Source of the DNA: Clarkia xantiana subsp. parviflora
Lineage: Eukaryota > Streptophyta > Magnoliopsida > Myrtales > Onagraceae
Assembly: GCA_036873135.1 (NCBI GenBank)
Contig: JAPTYO010000013.1
Span: 21,573,901-21,637,900 of the forward strand
DNA length: 64,000 bases
Direction of reading: 5' to 3'
The notes beneath the pieces are model-generated. The model ran no database searches. It worked only from the letters and a program-made list of their open reading frames with translations, and had not been told where the DNA came from. The translations under genes and the position numbers were made by a program. Of the stretch, positions 44,478-55,335 are shown in pieces. Each line of letters begins with the position of its first letter. The first letter of the stretch is position 1.

Positions 44478-46685
44478 ATGCCTTCTACTCGATCGATGGC
44501 GGCTGGCAAGCACAGAAGACAGGGACAATCCGGTGGTTCCCGTCACCCCGCTGCAACAAATCTGGATTCAGTACCAGAACAGGAGGAAAACCAGAACCAT
44601 CCCCCGGCTGAGCTCTCCCAGACAGGGGGGCACAATGAAGGTCCCGAAGATATTGCTCCTCAGCACCAGGGCAATAGGGGGCAGGAGGCTCCCCCAGCTA
44701 CAGACTTGACAAGGGCCGTGGCAGAATCCATGCCCATGTTTCTGGCAGCCGTAGAGGCTCTCTTGGATCGGAGAGAGGCTGCGAGGAGGCAGGAGGAGAT
44801 GCCCCCGTTGGAAGAAGTGGCCCCACCAACAGAGGGTCGGAACGCACAGGAAGCCCCGCCCCGAGGCCAGGACAGAAGTAGGGCATCCGGCCAGCCGGAG
44901 AGGTTCGTGGTTGATGGGCCAGGACCAGTACAGCACAGGACCATTCCCCTGAATGGTCCCATCACTCCCGACCAGGTGGTAAAGATCGTTAACATCTGCA
45001 TGGAAGAACAGAAGCCGCTGGTGTCGGAGCTAAGGGATCGATCCACTCATCCCTTCGTTCCCCGACTCATCGACACCCTAGCCCCGCCTGGGCTAGGCAT
45101 CCCCACGATAAAGGAGTACGATGGCGAAGGGGATCCGGTTCGCCATGTCCAGAAGCACCTCATGGCGTGTCTGGGAAGAGCCCCGAGTGAAGACATAGTG
45201 TGTACGCTGTTCCCAAACACACTCGGAGAAAGAGCCTTGACCTGGTTCTTCAGTCTGCCCCCAGGCTGCATCACTTGTTGGGCGGATATGCACGACCGAT
45301 TCATTCAGCAGTATCAGGGTCGGAGACGTTTATTGAAGAGCGTGAGGTCCCTAACCCAGGTGGTGCGGAGGCCCGACGAATCGCTGGCGCACTATTACCA
45401 GCGGTACACTGCCAGTGTGGCGGAGATCGATGAAGAGATCTCAGAAGGTGAGACCATCCGTACCTTCATTCGGAACTTAACGGCCCCCTATGGTTCCGAC
45501 CTGATGCACAGCGTGGCTGAGAAAGCTGTGTGGAATATGGAAGCACTACAGAAGAGGGTGAAACGGCAAATCGATGTCCAGGAGTCGAAGATAGCCGCAG
45601 GAGAGTTGGAGCCCCCAAAGTCAAACAAAGGGAAGCAGTCGGTTAAACCTTCTGACGATCGCAAATCAAAAGGTAAACCCGACAGTAGTAGGAATCGAGG
45701 CCGCCCGGATCGGAGGGACGATAGGCGCTCTTCAAGGAAAGATAAGCGGGAGGATCTCGACATTCCTCTCAACTGTTCCATGGCGGAAGTACTGACGGTC
45801 ATGGAACGACAGGGTATCTCCCGGTACCCCCCAAAGAAGGATGGAGAATTCTTGGGATCTCGCACAGATCGCTACTGCCGATTCCATCGCGCAAATGGTC
45901 ATGACACCAATCACTGTCGGGAACTGAAGAAGGAGATCGAAAAGCTGATCCAGAAGGGGAAGCTCAAAGAATTTGTCGGGGATAAGCGGTGTCGATCCCG
46001 CTCTCGGTCCCGATCGCGGTCCCGTTCCCGCGATCGGTCCCCAAAGAAGAAGAGAACCGATCCAGAGTCATCCGGTGCTCGCAAGGAGAGACGGGGCACT
46101 ATCAATGTGATCCACGGAGGATTTGCTGCTGGAGGTGATACTTCATCCGCCCGAGAGGTCTATGCCTCTAGAATCCCTACGGCGGTGGTGTTGGGTAAGA
46201 GGTCCCGATCCTGGACCTTGAAAGAAGAGATGGTAATCTCCTTTTCGTCGGAAGACCTCATAGGCGTGGAGACTCCGCACGACGATGCCTTGGTGGTAAC
46301 CTTGGATGTAGACGGGTTCGAAATGAAGAGAATTCTAATCGACGGAGGGAGCTCCTCCGACATTCTATTCATGGACGCGCTGGAGGCTATGGGGAAAACG
46401 AAGAAAGATCTAAAGGAGGCAAACTTCCCGATGGCCGGGTTCTCTGGCTCAACCTCCTATCCGCTAGGAGTAATCACCTTACCAGTGGAGTTTGGTAGCG
46501 GGTGGAAATCAGAAAGGAGGAACGTGGAGTTTGTCGTGGTTGATTCCGCGGGGACCTACAACGCGATTATCGGGAGAACCACCATTAATCCCCTGATGGC
46601 GGTTGCCTCGACAGTGCACCAGAAGATGAAGTTCCCGACCGACCACGGAGTCGGAGAAGTCAAGGGTGATCAAGTAGCTTCTTGA
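44478..46685 (+). CDS. Gypsy 1 gag-protease polyprotein (735 aa)
   Basis: The first ATG after the PBS is 44478 (MPSTRSMAAGKHRRQ). The frame is also open upstream to the LTR without an ATG. Gag core: VCTLFPNTLGERALTWFFSL, CITCWADMHDRFIQQYQGRR and SEGETIRTFIRNL. Then a basic stretch and the nucleocapsid-like CRFHRANGHDTNHCRELKK. An Arg-Ser repeat (CRSRSRSRSRSRSRDRSPKK) follows at 45990-46050. Protease: RILIDGGSSSDILFMDALEA (DGGS active site) to IIGRTTINPLMAVASTVHQK. It stops at TGA 46683-46685, beyond which the same frame continues into pol. Confidence 0.9.
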   Translation: MPSTRSMAAGKHRRQGQSGGSRHPAATNLDSVPEQEENQNHPPAELSQTGGHNEGPEDIAPQHQGNRGQEAPPATDLTRAVAESMPMFLAAVEALLDRREAARRQEEMPPLEEVAPPTEGRNAQEAPPRGQDRSRASGQPERFVVDGPGPVQHRTIPLNGPITPDQVVKIVNICMEEQKPLVSELRDRSTHPFVPRLIDTLAPPGLGIPTIKEYDGEGDPVRHVQKHLMACLGRAPSEDIVCTLFPNTLGERALTWFFSLPPGCITCWADMHDRFIQQYQGRRRLLKSVRSLTQVVRRPDESLAHYYQRYTASVAEIDEEISEGETIRTFIRNLTAPYGSDLMHSVAEKAVWNMEALQKRVKRQIDVQESKIAAGELEPPKSNKGKQSVKPSDDRKSKGKPDSSRNRGRPDRRDDRRSSRKDKREDLDIPLNCSMAEVLTVMERQGISRYPPKKDGEFLGSRTDRYCRFHRANGHDTNHCRELKKEIEKLIQKGKLKEFVGDKRCRSRSRSRSRSRSRDRSPKKKRTDPESSGARKERRGTINVIHGGFAAGGDTSSAREVYASRIPTAVVLGKRSRSWTLKEEMVISFSSEDLIGVETPHDDALVVTLDVDGFEMKRILIDGGSSSDILFMDALEAMGKTKKDLKEANFPMAGFSGSTSYPLGVITLPVEFGSGWKSERRNVEFVVVDSAGTYNAIIGRTTINPLMAVASTVHQKMKFPTDHGVGEVKGDQVAS

Positions 46686-47397
46686 AAATGCTATGTCAAT
46701 GCCACCCTAAGGAGGAGGCGAGAGGCCATGACTGTCCTCCAGACAGATACAGATCCTAGAGAGGAGTTCGGGCGCCCCGCCCCCATAGAAGATTTAAGAG
46801 AAGTCGAGATCGACGGACCCCAGAGAAAGGTGAAAATCGGGTCTGCCCTGACTGAGGAGACAGCCCAAAAATTGGTTGAGTTGCTGAAAGAGTTCAAGGA
46901 ACTGTTTGCCTGGTCCCCGAGCGACATGCCAGGAATCAGTCCCGATGTGATCGTACACGAGCTGAAGATAGACCCCGCAATCAAGCCTATTACGCAGAAA
47001 AGGCCTCCGATGGGCACAGATAAGAAGATCTCGATCCAGCAGGAGGTGGGTAGGTTGCTCGATGCTGGGTTTATTAAAGAACTCCGATTCCAGACTTGGG
47101 TCGCTAATCCAGTGCTGGTGAAGAAGACTAACAAGGCTTGCCCGAAGGACTGTTACCCCCTACCGAGAATCGACCAGCTGGTGGATGCTACATCGGGACA
47201 TGAGCTGTTGAGTTTCATGGATGCGTATTCAGGCTACAACCAGATCAAAATGGCCGAGGAAGACGCTCCCCACACAGCGTTCTACGCAGATAGTGACATC
47301 TACCACTACGATGTCATGCCTTTCGGGTTGATAAATGCTGGGGCGACCTACCAGCGGATGGTGAACAAGCTGTTCGGAGATATGCTGGGGGGAAACC
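46686..47397 (+). pseudogene. Gypsy 1 reverse transcriptase, first part
   Basis: Continues the gag-PR frame after the TGA: KCYVNATLRRRREAM, then FKELFAWSPSDMPGISPDV, KRPPMGTDKKISIQQEVGRL, FMDAYSGYNQIKMAEEDAPH and YHYDVMPFGLINAGATYQRM. A one-base insertion near 47391-47394 (aaacc) ends the frame just before YVDD. Confidence 0.9.
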
Positions 47398-48702
47398 ATG
47401 GAGGCTTATGTGGATGATATGTTGGTGAAGTCCCGACAAGCCGATGACCATGTGCACAACCTAACCATGGCGTTTGAACGGATGAGGCTTCATCAAGTTC
47501 GCTTAAACCCGACGAAATGCGCTTTCGGAGTCCACTCAGGAAAATTTTTGGGCTTTATGGTGAGCCAGAGAGGAATTGAGGTGAATCCCGAGAAGCTGAA
47601 GGCAATTGAGGAGATGCAGTCTCCGATAAATCATCGGGAGGTACAAGTGCTGAATGGCCGACTAGCTGCAATGAATCGCTTCTTGTCCAAAGCCAGCGAC
47701 CGATCAATGCCGTTTTTTGAAGTCCTGAGGGCCAACAAGAAATTTGAATGGACCACCAAGTGTGAAGAGGCGTTCCAAGCACTCAAGCAGCACCTTCGCA
47801 CCCTCCCGCCGTTGGCGAAACCGGTTCCAGGCGAGCCGCTTTACCTTTATTTGGCTGTTTCTGAATTTGCCATTAGCTCTGTGTTAGTAAAGGTTGTCGA
47901 GGGTAATCAAGTCCCCGTCTATTATGTAAGCAAGGCGTTTGCCAAGTCTGAATTGAACTATCCTACCGTTGAGAAGTACCTCTTTCCGTTGATTATTACT
48001 GCTCGGAAGCTAAGGCCTTATTTCCACGCACATGAGATCACTGTGCTGACGAACCAGCCTTTGAAACATTTCTTGAACCGACCGGATGCGTCGGGAAGAT
48101 TAGTGAAATGGGCAGTAGAGCTTAGTGAGTTTCGCATACACTTCGCTCCAAGAACGGATATCAAGGGCCAGACATTGGCGGATTTCATAGCAGAATCTAC
48201 AGCTCCCGATCTAGAAGAAGCGGGCCCTGTAGAGGGGGCAACTATGGAGGTCCCGATAGAAGAACAACCAGAGAGGGCAGAGCAATTAGAACAGCCAAAC
48301 GAAGAAAATACCTGGGAAATGTACACGGATGGCTCCTCGAGTTCAGACGGATCAGGGGCGGGCTTTTTGTTGATACCACCAGGTGAAGGAGAACCGCTCC
48401 GATACGCCTTGGCATTAACATTCAAGGCCACAAACAACGAAGCGGAGTATGAAGCTCTTATCACGGGCCTAAAAATTGCTAAAGGCACGGGAGTCGATCA
48501 CCTGAGAGTGAAGTGTGACGCAGCTTTAATCGTAAACCAGGTTCAAGGGCGATACGAAGCGAGGAGTCCGATCATGAAGAAATACCTACGCGAGGTGCAA
48601 GCCCTGAAGGAGAGCTTTAAAAGCTTCGATATCGAGGCAATCCCAAGGGAGGAAAACGTAGAGGCAGACGCCCTGAGCAAATTTGCCCTGGGGCACCCTT
48701 AG
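47398..48702 (+). pseudogene. Gypsy 1 RT palm, RNase H and second RNase H
   Basis: Begins MEAYVDDMLVKSRQADDHVH, so the catalytic YVDD is intact. Then FECTTK-type connection (KFEWTTKCEEAFQALKQHLR) and the first RNase H (AVSEFAISSVLV, LRPYFHAHEITVLTNQPLKH). A separate RNase H starts at 48316: WEMYTDGSSSSDGSGAGFLL, NNEAEYEALITGLKIAKGTG and NVEADALSKFA, the archaeal-type RNase H found in Tat elements. TAG at 48700-48702 comes from a net one-base loss. Confidence 0.92.
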
Positions 48703-49286
48703 TGGAAAATCGGAAGGTGCACTTCTTGGAGAAGGTGATCTTATCGACCATCGACCCGACGCAGGTGTGTACCGTTGAGGCAAAATCAGAGGAGGAGCCC
48801 ACTTGGATGACCCCGATAGTCGCGTATCTGACTATGGGGGCAGTCCCCGATGATAAGGTAGCAGCAGACAGGATATGTCGGATCGCGTCTAATTATGTGA
48901 TGCTGGACAATCAGCTATACAAGAAGGGCTGGTTCTCCACTCCGTACTTAAAGTGTGTGGCAGAACCTGACACCAATCGAATCCTGAAGGAAATGCATGA
49001 AGGGGTCGCGGCTTGTCACGAAGGGGCCCGATCCATTATGAGGAAGGTGTTGAACTTGGGCTACTATTGGCCCACGATGAACAAGGAAGCAACGGCGTTG
49101 GTCCGAGCCTGCGACGCGTGCCAGAGGTACGCCCCGAGTATCGTGGCTCCGGCCGCTAATCTGACATCCATCAAGAGCGCTTGGCCCTTCGCGCAGTGGG
49201 GCATCGACTTGGTGGGACCTCTTCCACAAGCACAAGGTCAATGTAAGTATTTACTTGTAGCGATCGATTATTTTTCGAATGGATAG
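48702..49286 (+). pseudogene. Gypsy 1 integrase, zinc finger and first catalytic Asp
   Basis: The frame returns to that of gag. It carries the HHCC zinc finger (MHEGVAACHEGARSI ... LVRACDACQRYAP) and the core start WGIDLVGPLPQAQG with the first catalytic Asp. A one-base loss near 49279 (ttcgaatgg) ends the frame after DYFS. Confidence 0.9.
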
Positions 49287-50038
49287 AGGCAAAGGCATTG
49301 GCCAGAACGACGGGGAACCAGAACGTCAAGTTCCTCCAAACCCACATCGTGTCCAGATACGGGATTCCTAAGGTGGTGATCAGCGACAATGGTCCAACGT
49401 TTAACGGCTCTCAGGTGAGGGAGTATCTGGAGGAATTGAACATTGAGCATCGGACCGCCTCCGTACGCCATGCTCAGACTAATGGCCAGGTGGAGTCAGC
49501 CAACAAAATCGTGATGGATGGCCTGAAGAAGAGGGTCTATGCCTTGAAGGGAAAGTGGCTGAACGAACTGGAAAACGTGCTTTGGGCTGTTAGAACGACA
49601 CCCAAACGATCAACGGGGGAGACTCCGTTTGGCCTCGTTTATGGCACGGAAGTTGTCGCCCCTGTGGAGGTAGCGGTGGCGTCCCATCGGATGAGATATT
49701 ACGAGCCCCTGACGAACGATGAAATGAGACGTCTGGACTTGGACTTACTCGAAGAGAAGAGGCGGAAAGCCGATGAAGTCCAAGCTCGAATGCGTTTGGC
49801 GACGGCCAAGTACTACAATCGGCGAGTGAAATCCCGACAGTTCTTCGTCGGGGAGCTGGTTTGGCGTCGCAACGAGTTCACCCTTTTGGATCGAGTCAAC
49901 AAGATGTCACCAAAATGGGAAGGACCTTATAAGGTCGTGGGGATGCCAGCTCCAAATGCGTACAAGTTGGAAGACCTCGATGGCAGAACGTTAAAGCATT
50001 CTTTTAGTGGCGAACACTTGAAGAAACACCATGCTTGA
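49280..50038 (+). pseudogene. Gypsy 1 integrase, core and C-terminus
   Basis: Continues WIEAKALARTTGNQNV; second Asp in VVISDNGPTFNGSQV and catalytic Glu in NGQVESANKIVMDGL. Further TPKRSTGETPFGLVYGTEVV and a C-terminal GELVWRRNEFTLLDRV, KMSPKWEGPYKVVG, ending LKKHHA. All three catalytic residues remain. No chromodomain is visible. Confidence 0.9.
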
Positions 50039-50640
50039 AGAAAGTCGCCTTAAGTGGTGCCCGATAAAGTCGCCTTAAGTGGTGCCCGATGTAAAATCGC
50101 CTTAAGTGGTGTATGCTGTTTATCGTTTAATTCGATGTAAGCCAATTTTGTGCCGTCAATAAATAAAGAGGTTGCTTCTAATCAGAGTTATCCTTAGATT
50201 TATGCTAAGTGCCAAAGTCGCCTTGAGTGGTGCACGAGAAAAGTCGCCTTGAGTGGTGCACGAGAAAGTCGCCTTGAGTGGTGCACGAGAAAAGTCGCCT
50301 TGAGTGGTGCACGAGAAAGTCGCCTTGAGTGGTGCACGAGAAAAGTCACCTTGAGTGGTGCGTGATCCTTGGATTTACTCTAAGTATTAATTAAGTCGTC
50401 TTAAGTGATGCACGGAACTAAGTTGCCTTGAGTGGTGCGCGGAACTAAGTCGCCTTGAATGGTGCACGATATTAAGTCGTCTTAAGTGATGCGTGATCCT
50501 TAGACTTACTCTAAGTAATATTTAAGTCGTCTTAAGCGATGCACGGAACTAAGTCTCCTTAAGTGGTGCAAATTATTAAGTCGCCTTAAGTGGTGCAAAT
50601 TATTAAATCGTCGGGAAGGACGTACGAAAATGTCGAAGTA
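50039..50640. repeat. Short tandem repeats, unit ~26 bp
   Basis: Repeats of agtcgccttgagtggtgcac. The most regular part is 50214-50365 (six units of 26-27 bp). Decayed copies extend both ways (cgccttaagtggtgcccga at 50044-50110, and cgtcttaagtgatgcacgg to 50600). It lies between pol and the reverse gene, the place where gypsy 2 has its 141-bp array. Confidence 0.9.
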
Positions 50641-50780
50641 TCGACCCAGGCAAGTATAAAGCCACTCAAAGAAATGTATCAAGAAAATCGGAACTGAGAA
50701 AGTCTGATAGTTGATAAGGGCTCAAAGGCCCGACAATGACAAAAAAAAAGAGAAGGTACAAGTACTCTAAAGATAAACGT

Positions 50781-53505
50781 TCAAGCTTGGTCCCTATCGG
50801 CAGCATCGGCAGCAGCTGGGTCCGCGGAGTCGGTAGCAGAAGGATCCACGGGGTTGGCCTCGGGAAGATCGACTATCGGGGCGTCTGCACTTGGAAGCTC
50901 AGAGACGTCTTCGACAATTACGGGGGTACTCCCCCCATCACTCTCCTCGGAAAGAGCAAAATACTTCTTCGCAAAAGGAACGAGGGAAGGAGACTTGTCA
51001 AAGTTGATGGCGTCCCCGTACTCCAGGTGAAGCTCTTCAACCGCATTGAAAAGAGTGTTCTCCACCTCCGCGCCGAAGAACTTCATGGCGTCGGCCTGGA
51101 AGTCCCTGGACCTCCGATAGTCCTCCCGACTCTTTGCCTCCGCTTCAACCAACTGCGCAGGAAACCCCGCGATTTGCTCCTCCAGAGCCTTCCTCTCGAG
51201 GACCAGTTTGTCCTCAGCCGCCTTCTTCTCCTGGACAAGCTTGTCCACAGCCGCATGCCGCTCCTGCCGCTCCTGCCGCTCTTGCCTCAAGAGCCCCTCG
51301 AAGTCCCCGACCTGCTTCTGGAGGTCCCGAACCTTCTGATCGAGGACAGCCTGTTCCTTGACAAGCTTTCCCCGCGAAGACTGGGAGGCCTTAAGATCCT
51401 CCTGGAGCTGCTCGAGGGTCCCTCGGTCCCGCTCCCGGGACTCATCGTGGGTGATGACGTACCCGATAAGACGGTTGAAGTCCCCGAGCTCCTATAATAA
51501 GAAGAAAAAGTGTTAATAGACAAACAACCCGATTTATCATCAAAAAGAAAGAAGCGAAGTGTTACCTCTATACGGCGCATGGACATCTCCCTAATATCCC
51601 GTTGCATGGGCGTCCAATTAAGGGAAATCGGATACCGCATAGTAGGCAGGATCGAGCCCGCCAGCAGATGCAGGGCCAGATCCCGGTCCTGCTCCCCTTG
51701 TGTAAGCGGGACTCCTTGCAGCGTCTGGATAGGAGTCCAGGGGGCATTCGCTTGTGAAGGGTTGAAGGGCCTGTAGAAATTCCTATCAAGAGCAAGAGGG
51801 GGAGGACGACGATAAGTGGAGGGGCACGCCTCCGTCTCGGCCCGAACGGGGGAAGGAGTGAAGTCATGGATGGGCGATGGCTGCCGCTGCTGCGGAGAAG
51901 ATGAAGGAGGCGGCCCCTGAGGGGTTGGTTTCAAGGGGGATTGCCCCGTCCTCCGACGATGACGAAGGGAGCCACCCTCGTCAGTCTCCTCGGAGGAGTC
52001 CAAGGTTTCCACCTGACGAAACTGTTCGCCAGTCGGAGCCTTCTCCCCAGCTGAGGGAGGCACCTCCGCTGAAGATGGTGCATCCGCGGAAGCTGCGGCA
52101 CCCGATGGAGCTCCCGAGCGACCTGCACCTGGAGGATGAGAAGCTTCAGAAATGTAATCAGGAAGTTCATCAGGATTCTTACACCAAATGATACGTCGGG
52201 AGACGTATTGATCCTTCCCCTGATAATGGTAGTAGCCCGCCTTCAGAACGCGTGGAGTTTCGCCTCGAAGGATCCGATTAACGTCAGCAATGCGGGCCTC
52301 TTTGGTTGAAGGTATCAAATCCCTCGGGACCATCCTCCTGTATGATTTTATAGCAAGTCGGAGCTTTTTACCTTCTTCAGCATTCTGGACATCGAAGAGC
52401 TGGTCCAGATCCACCCGCTTCCGTTTGGGCTGCCCCGCGGAAGGAGACCCCGACTGAGCAGCGGCCTTCTTTGCGGATTTCCCCTTCCGCGAGGGACGGA
52501 TAGCATCAGTCTCCCCCTGCTTAAGGAATAGATCGGTCAGCACAGATACCTTCTTGGCTGCAAACAAGTAAACGAAGAAGAGTTAGAAGTTTACCCAAGG
52601 AACCATATTAGAAGGGCCGTCGAAGAGCTGCCCCCCAGAGACAATATCAAGGAGTCGGATCCCGGCGTGCACCAGGTCCCGCTCCACGAGTGAATTGGCA
52701 TTGAGGGGAGTGTAGGACTCCCCCCATCGGTAAAGCTGGATAAGTTGAAGAGTTTCAAAATCCTCGTCGGCATAAGTGTGGAAGGCAGACGGAGGGTCTG
52801 CTGCCACCTCCCACCGAGGCCAGGGAATCGAAGAATGTCGGATAAAGAAGTAGCTCCTCTTCCAGCTACTATTGTCGGACCCCGTGTCAACCAAGAGTCC
52901 CCGACCCTTGACCACCTTCCAGGTGTCATTGGTCCAGCCACACCGGGCAAGCTGCTGCTTACTCCACTTGGGCATCCGAGGGTAGAAGGCGCAAACCCCC
53001 GCCTCGTTGCACTTCATCCCATAGAAGGTTCTGAAGAGCTGAAGGCTGTAGACCCACTTCTGTCGGAAGCAGAGAACTTGAAAGGCGTTCCATAAGCGGA
53101 TGGCATGGGGAGAAAAGGTAGTAGGGTGTGTTTTGTAATGCTGGCACATCTCGACCAGATTACCACAAAAGGGGAATCTGATCCCCGCTGATACTTGTCC
53201 CGTGGAGACAAATACCTCCCCTTTTTGGGGACGAGTAACCTCAGGGTTACTCGAGGGGCGAGGCCAAGGATATGGGAAACGGGGTTCCCAGGTAATAGTG
53301 ATACAACCCTCTCGGAGGGCTGCATCATAAGCAGTATTGGAGATCTCATTCAGAGCATAATCAAAATTAAAAGATTTTCTCCCCTCAGAGCTGGACCCGC
53401 TGTCTGAAAAGCAACCATTGCAAGAAAAACACAGTGGGACTCTTGGAAAGCTATAAACAAGGAAAACACGAACAAGCAACAAAAGGGAGAACCCTTACCA
53501 GACAT
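50781..53505 (-). CDS. Reverse-strand spliced gene of gypsy 1
   Basis: Transcribed opposite to gag-pol. Model: exon 1 53505-53499 (ATG TCT G), intron 53498-53404 (GTAAGG...TTTTCAG), exon 2 from 53403 (SDSGSSSEGRKSFNFDYA), then after an in-frame TAA at 52585-52583 the same frame to 51566, intron 51565-51492 (GTAACA...TTATAG, phase 0), last exon 51491-50781. N-terminal domain GIRFPFCGNLVEMCQHYKTH, FQVLCFRQKWVYSLQLFRT is shared with gypsy 2. The middle is Pro/Ser rich; the C-terminus is a coiled coil (KLVQEKKAAEDKLVLERKAL) and an acidic tail. Known as a putative gypsy type transposon protein; function unknown. The TAA makes this copy probably non-functional unless it lies in an intron I cannot place (the visible GT-AG pair gives only 37 nt and shifts the frame). 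Confidence 0.75.
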
Positions 53506-53639
53506 GATGAAGTAGAAGTTGAGGAGATGAACGGGGCGTCGCCGGAAAGATGATCGGAGAAACTCCAAGACCTTCGGAATTACAGAGCTTGAATTCGCAG
53601 AGAAATTGCAGAGAGCTTTTGAGAATTCGGAAACGGTAA

Positions 53640-53680
53640 AAGTTAAATTGTGACCATGGCTAGGGTTTTATAGGCGAAGA
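53640..53680 (-). promoter_or_regulatory. Possible TATA box for the reverse gene
   Basis: Minus-strand CGCCTATAAAACCCTAG at 53675-53659, about 160 nt upstream of the reverse ATG at 53505. Confidence 0.5.
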
Positions 53681-54056
53681 AGACAGTTGAAGGGACACTT
53701 CGATCCGAGTCGTCGAAGTCGAAGAGTCTTAATCTGGACCGTTGAGATGAAACGTGCAGAAGGACAACAGACGTAATGATGAAACGACCTGAAAAGCACT
53801 TTTCAGAAAAGGACAGGCGCGAGAAATCAGGCACGAGGGCCGAAAACGTCGTTTCACTATCTACTGCATTTAATGAACTGGGGAACCGAGGAGACCCCTG
53901 GGATTTGGCAGTTACCTACAAAACGCTGAGGATACGTGAAGAAGAAGACTGATAAGTGAATGACTAAACCAAGGGAAAGATCCCCAATTCCAATATCGGG
54001 AGGTCGGGAGTTGGAAGACACGACGAACTAAAAGTCCCTCATGTCTTGGGGGAAAA

Positions 54057-54772
54057 TGATGGGTTCGACTACAGCCGTCAGGCCCTTTAACGGCGAGGAA
54101 ACGGCAAACAGGCCCACCAGGCCCCAAATGAAGGTCAAGATGATCCAGGAGAAGGGTCTCTGCGAAGAGAGTCCCGATGATGAAAGGTCCCGACAGAGTC
54201 GGTCCCGACAGATGAGCTGGAAGCTCCCGATGAGAAGCCTTTAAGTAGGCCCCGATGACGAATCCCTGAGAACGATTGGCCCTGTCACGATGACGAGGGG
54301 CCCCGAGCGGTGACATAATGAGACAACTCTGGAGTCCCCGACAGGAGTCGGGACTCGTTATCAGAGGATAAGGCCAAGATACGCGGGGCGTGGCCGAGAT
54401 ACGCGGAACGTGGTTAAGATACACGGAGCGTGGCCGAGATACGCGGGGCGTGGCCGAGATAAGCAAGATCATGGCCTAGATAGGCGGGATCACATCCGAG
54501 ATACGCGGGATACGGGCTAACCACCCCCAACGGTTCACCAGGTACCTGAGGCATCTCTTCGTCTATAAAAGGGCAAGAGGTCACCTCAGATCACTTACGT
54601 TGAATTACATACTCTGAGATTATTGCTTGCCAGTTCGTATTGGGCACTCATTTAAGCATCGGAGAGGGATTCTGGGTCACCGCCCGGTCTATCCCCTCTT
54701 GCAGGATTACGTGGAGCGAATGAGCTAGGATCGCCGTCAAAGTCCATACCGGAGTTCCACCGTGATCCAACA
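54057..54772 (+). repeat. 3' LTR of gypsy 1
   Basis: 716 bp, same ends as 43726-44441 and about 98.9% identical by eye. Preceded by the purine run gtcttgggggaaaa. Confidence 0.95.
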
Positions 54773-55335
54773 GCTATCAACATTTAAAAGACTGTAAAAC
54801 GAATTATTATTTATACCTAATTCGTTATCCGAAAGGTACTGCCGACTATGCTCTGTGCTATGAGGGCGGGAAATTAGAATTGACCGGTTACTGTGACGCC
54901 GACCATGGTGGCGATCCGAAAGGAGTGGTATTTCTCCTTGCTAATGCCGCCATTTCATGGACGAGCAAGAAGCAAACTTGTGTCGCGTTGTCAACAATGG
55001 AATTAGAATTTGTAGCTCTCTCTAAGAATGCACAGGAAGCAGTCTGGCTGAAAAGGCTTCTTACTGCACTGCTAAACGGTGACGTCGCGAGTAAACATGT
55101 GAAGGTGTTCTCCGACAGTCAGGCAGCAATTGCGGCAGTTAAGAATCTGAAGTACCATAGTAGGACCATACACATTGATGTGAAATATTTCTATGCTAAA
55201 TCGATGGTAGAAGACAATATAATCACTATGGAATACTTGTCCAATGATAATATAATCACGGACCCATTAACTAAACCACTGCGCAGGGATATATTCCAAA
55301 AGCATGTAAAACTGCTTGGATTGCGTAGGGTTTAG
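54773..55335 (+). pseudogene. Inner copia RT end and RNase H
   Basis: Resumes after the gypsy. RNase H frame 54880-55335: [47 protein letters not shown] and DPLTKPLRRDIFQKHVKLLG. Compared with B, about seven residues after GGDP (the DRKST block) are deleted. Confidence 0.9.

Larger units (their letters stand above)
43721..54777 (+). mobile_element. Gypsy element 1 (Tat-like), complete, with TSD gctat
   Basis: TSD gctat at 43721-43725 and 54773-54777. Two 716-bp LTRs (43726-44441 and 54057-54772), PBS, gag-PR, RT, RNase H, second (archaeal-type) RNase H, integrase, short tandem repeats, a reverse-strand spliced gene, and a polypurine tract (gggggaaaa, 54048-54056). The second RNase H and the reverse gene point to the Tat clade of Ty3/gypsy. 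Confidence 0.95.

Noticed and set aside
50210..50370. CRISPR-like regular repeats
   Set aside because: Units are head-to-tail with no unique spacers, inside a plant gypsy element.
52558..52594. A 37-nt GT-AG intron between the two main exons of the gypsy 1 reverse gene
   Set aside because: Too short for a plant intron, and its removal shifts the frame, whereas the flanking frames are already in phase and separated only by a TAA.
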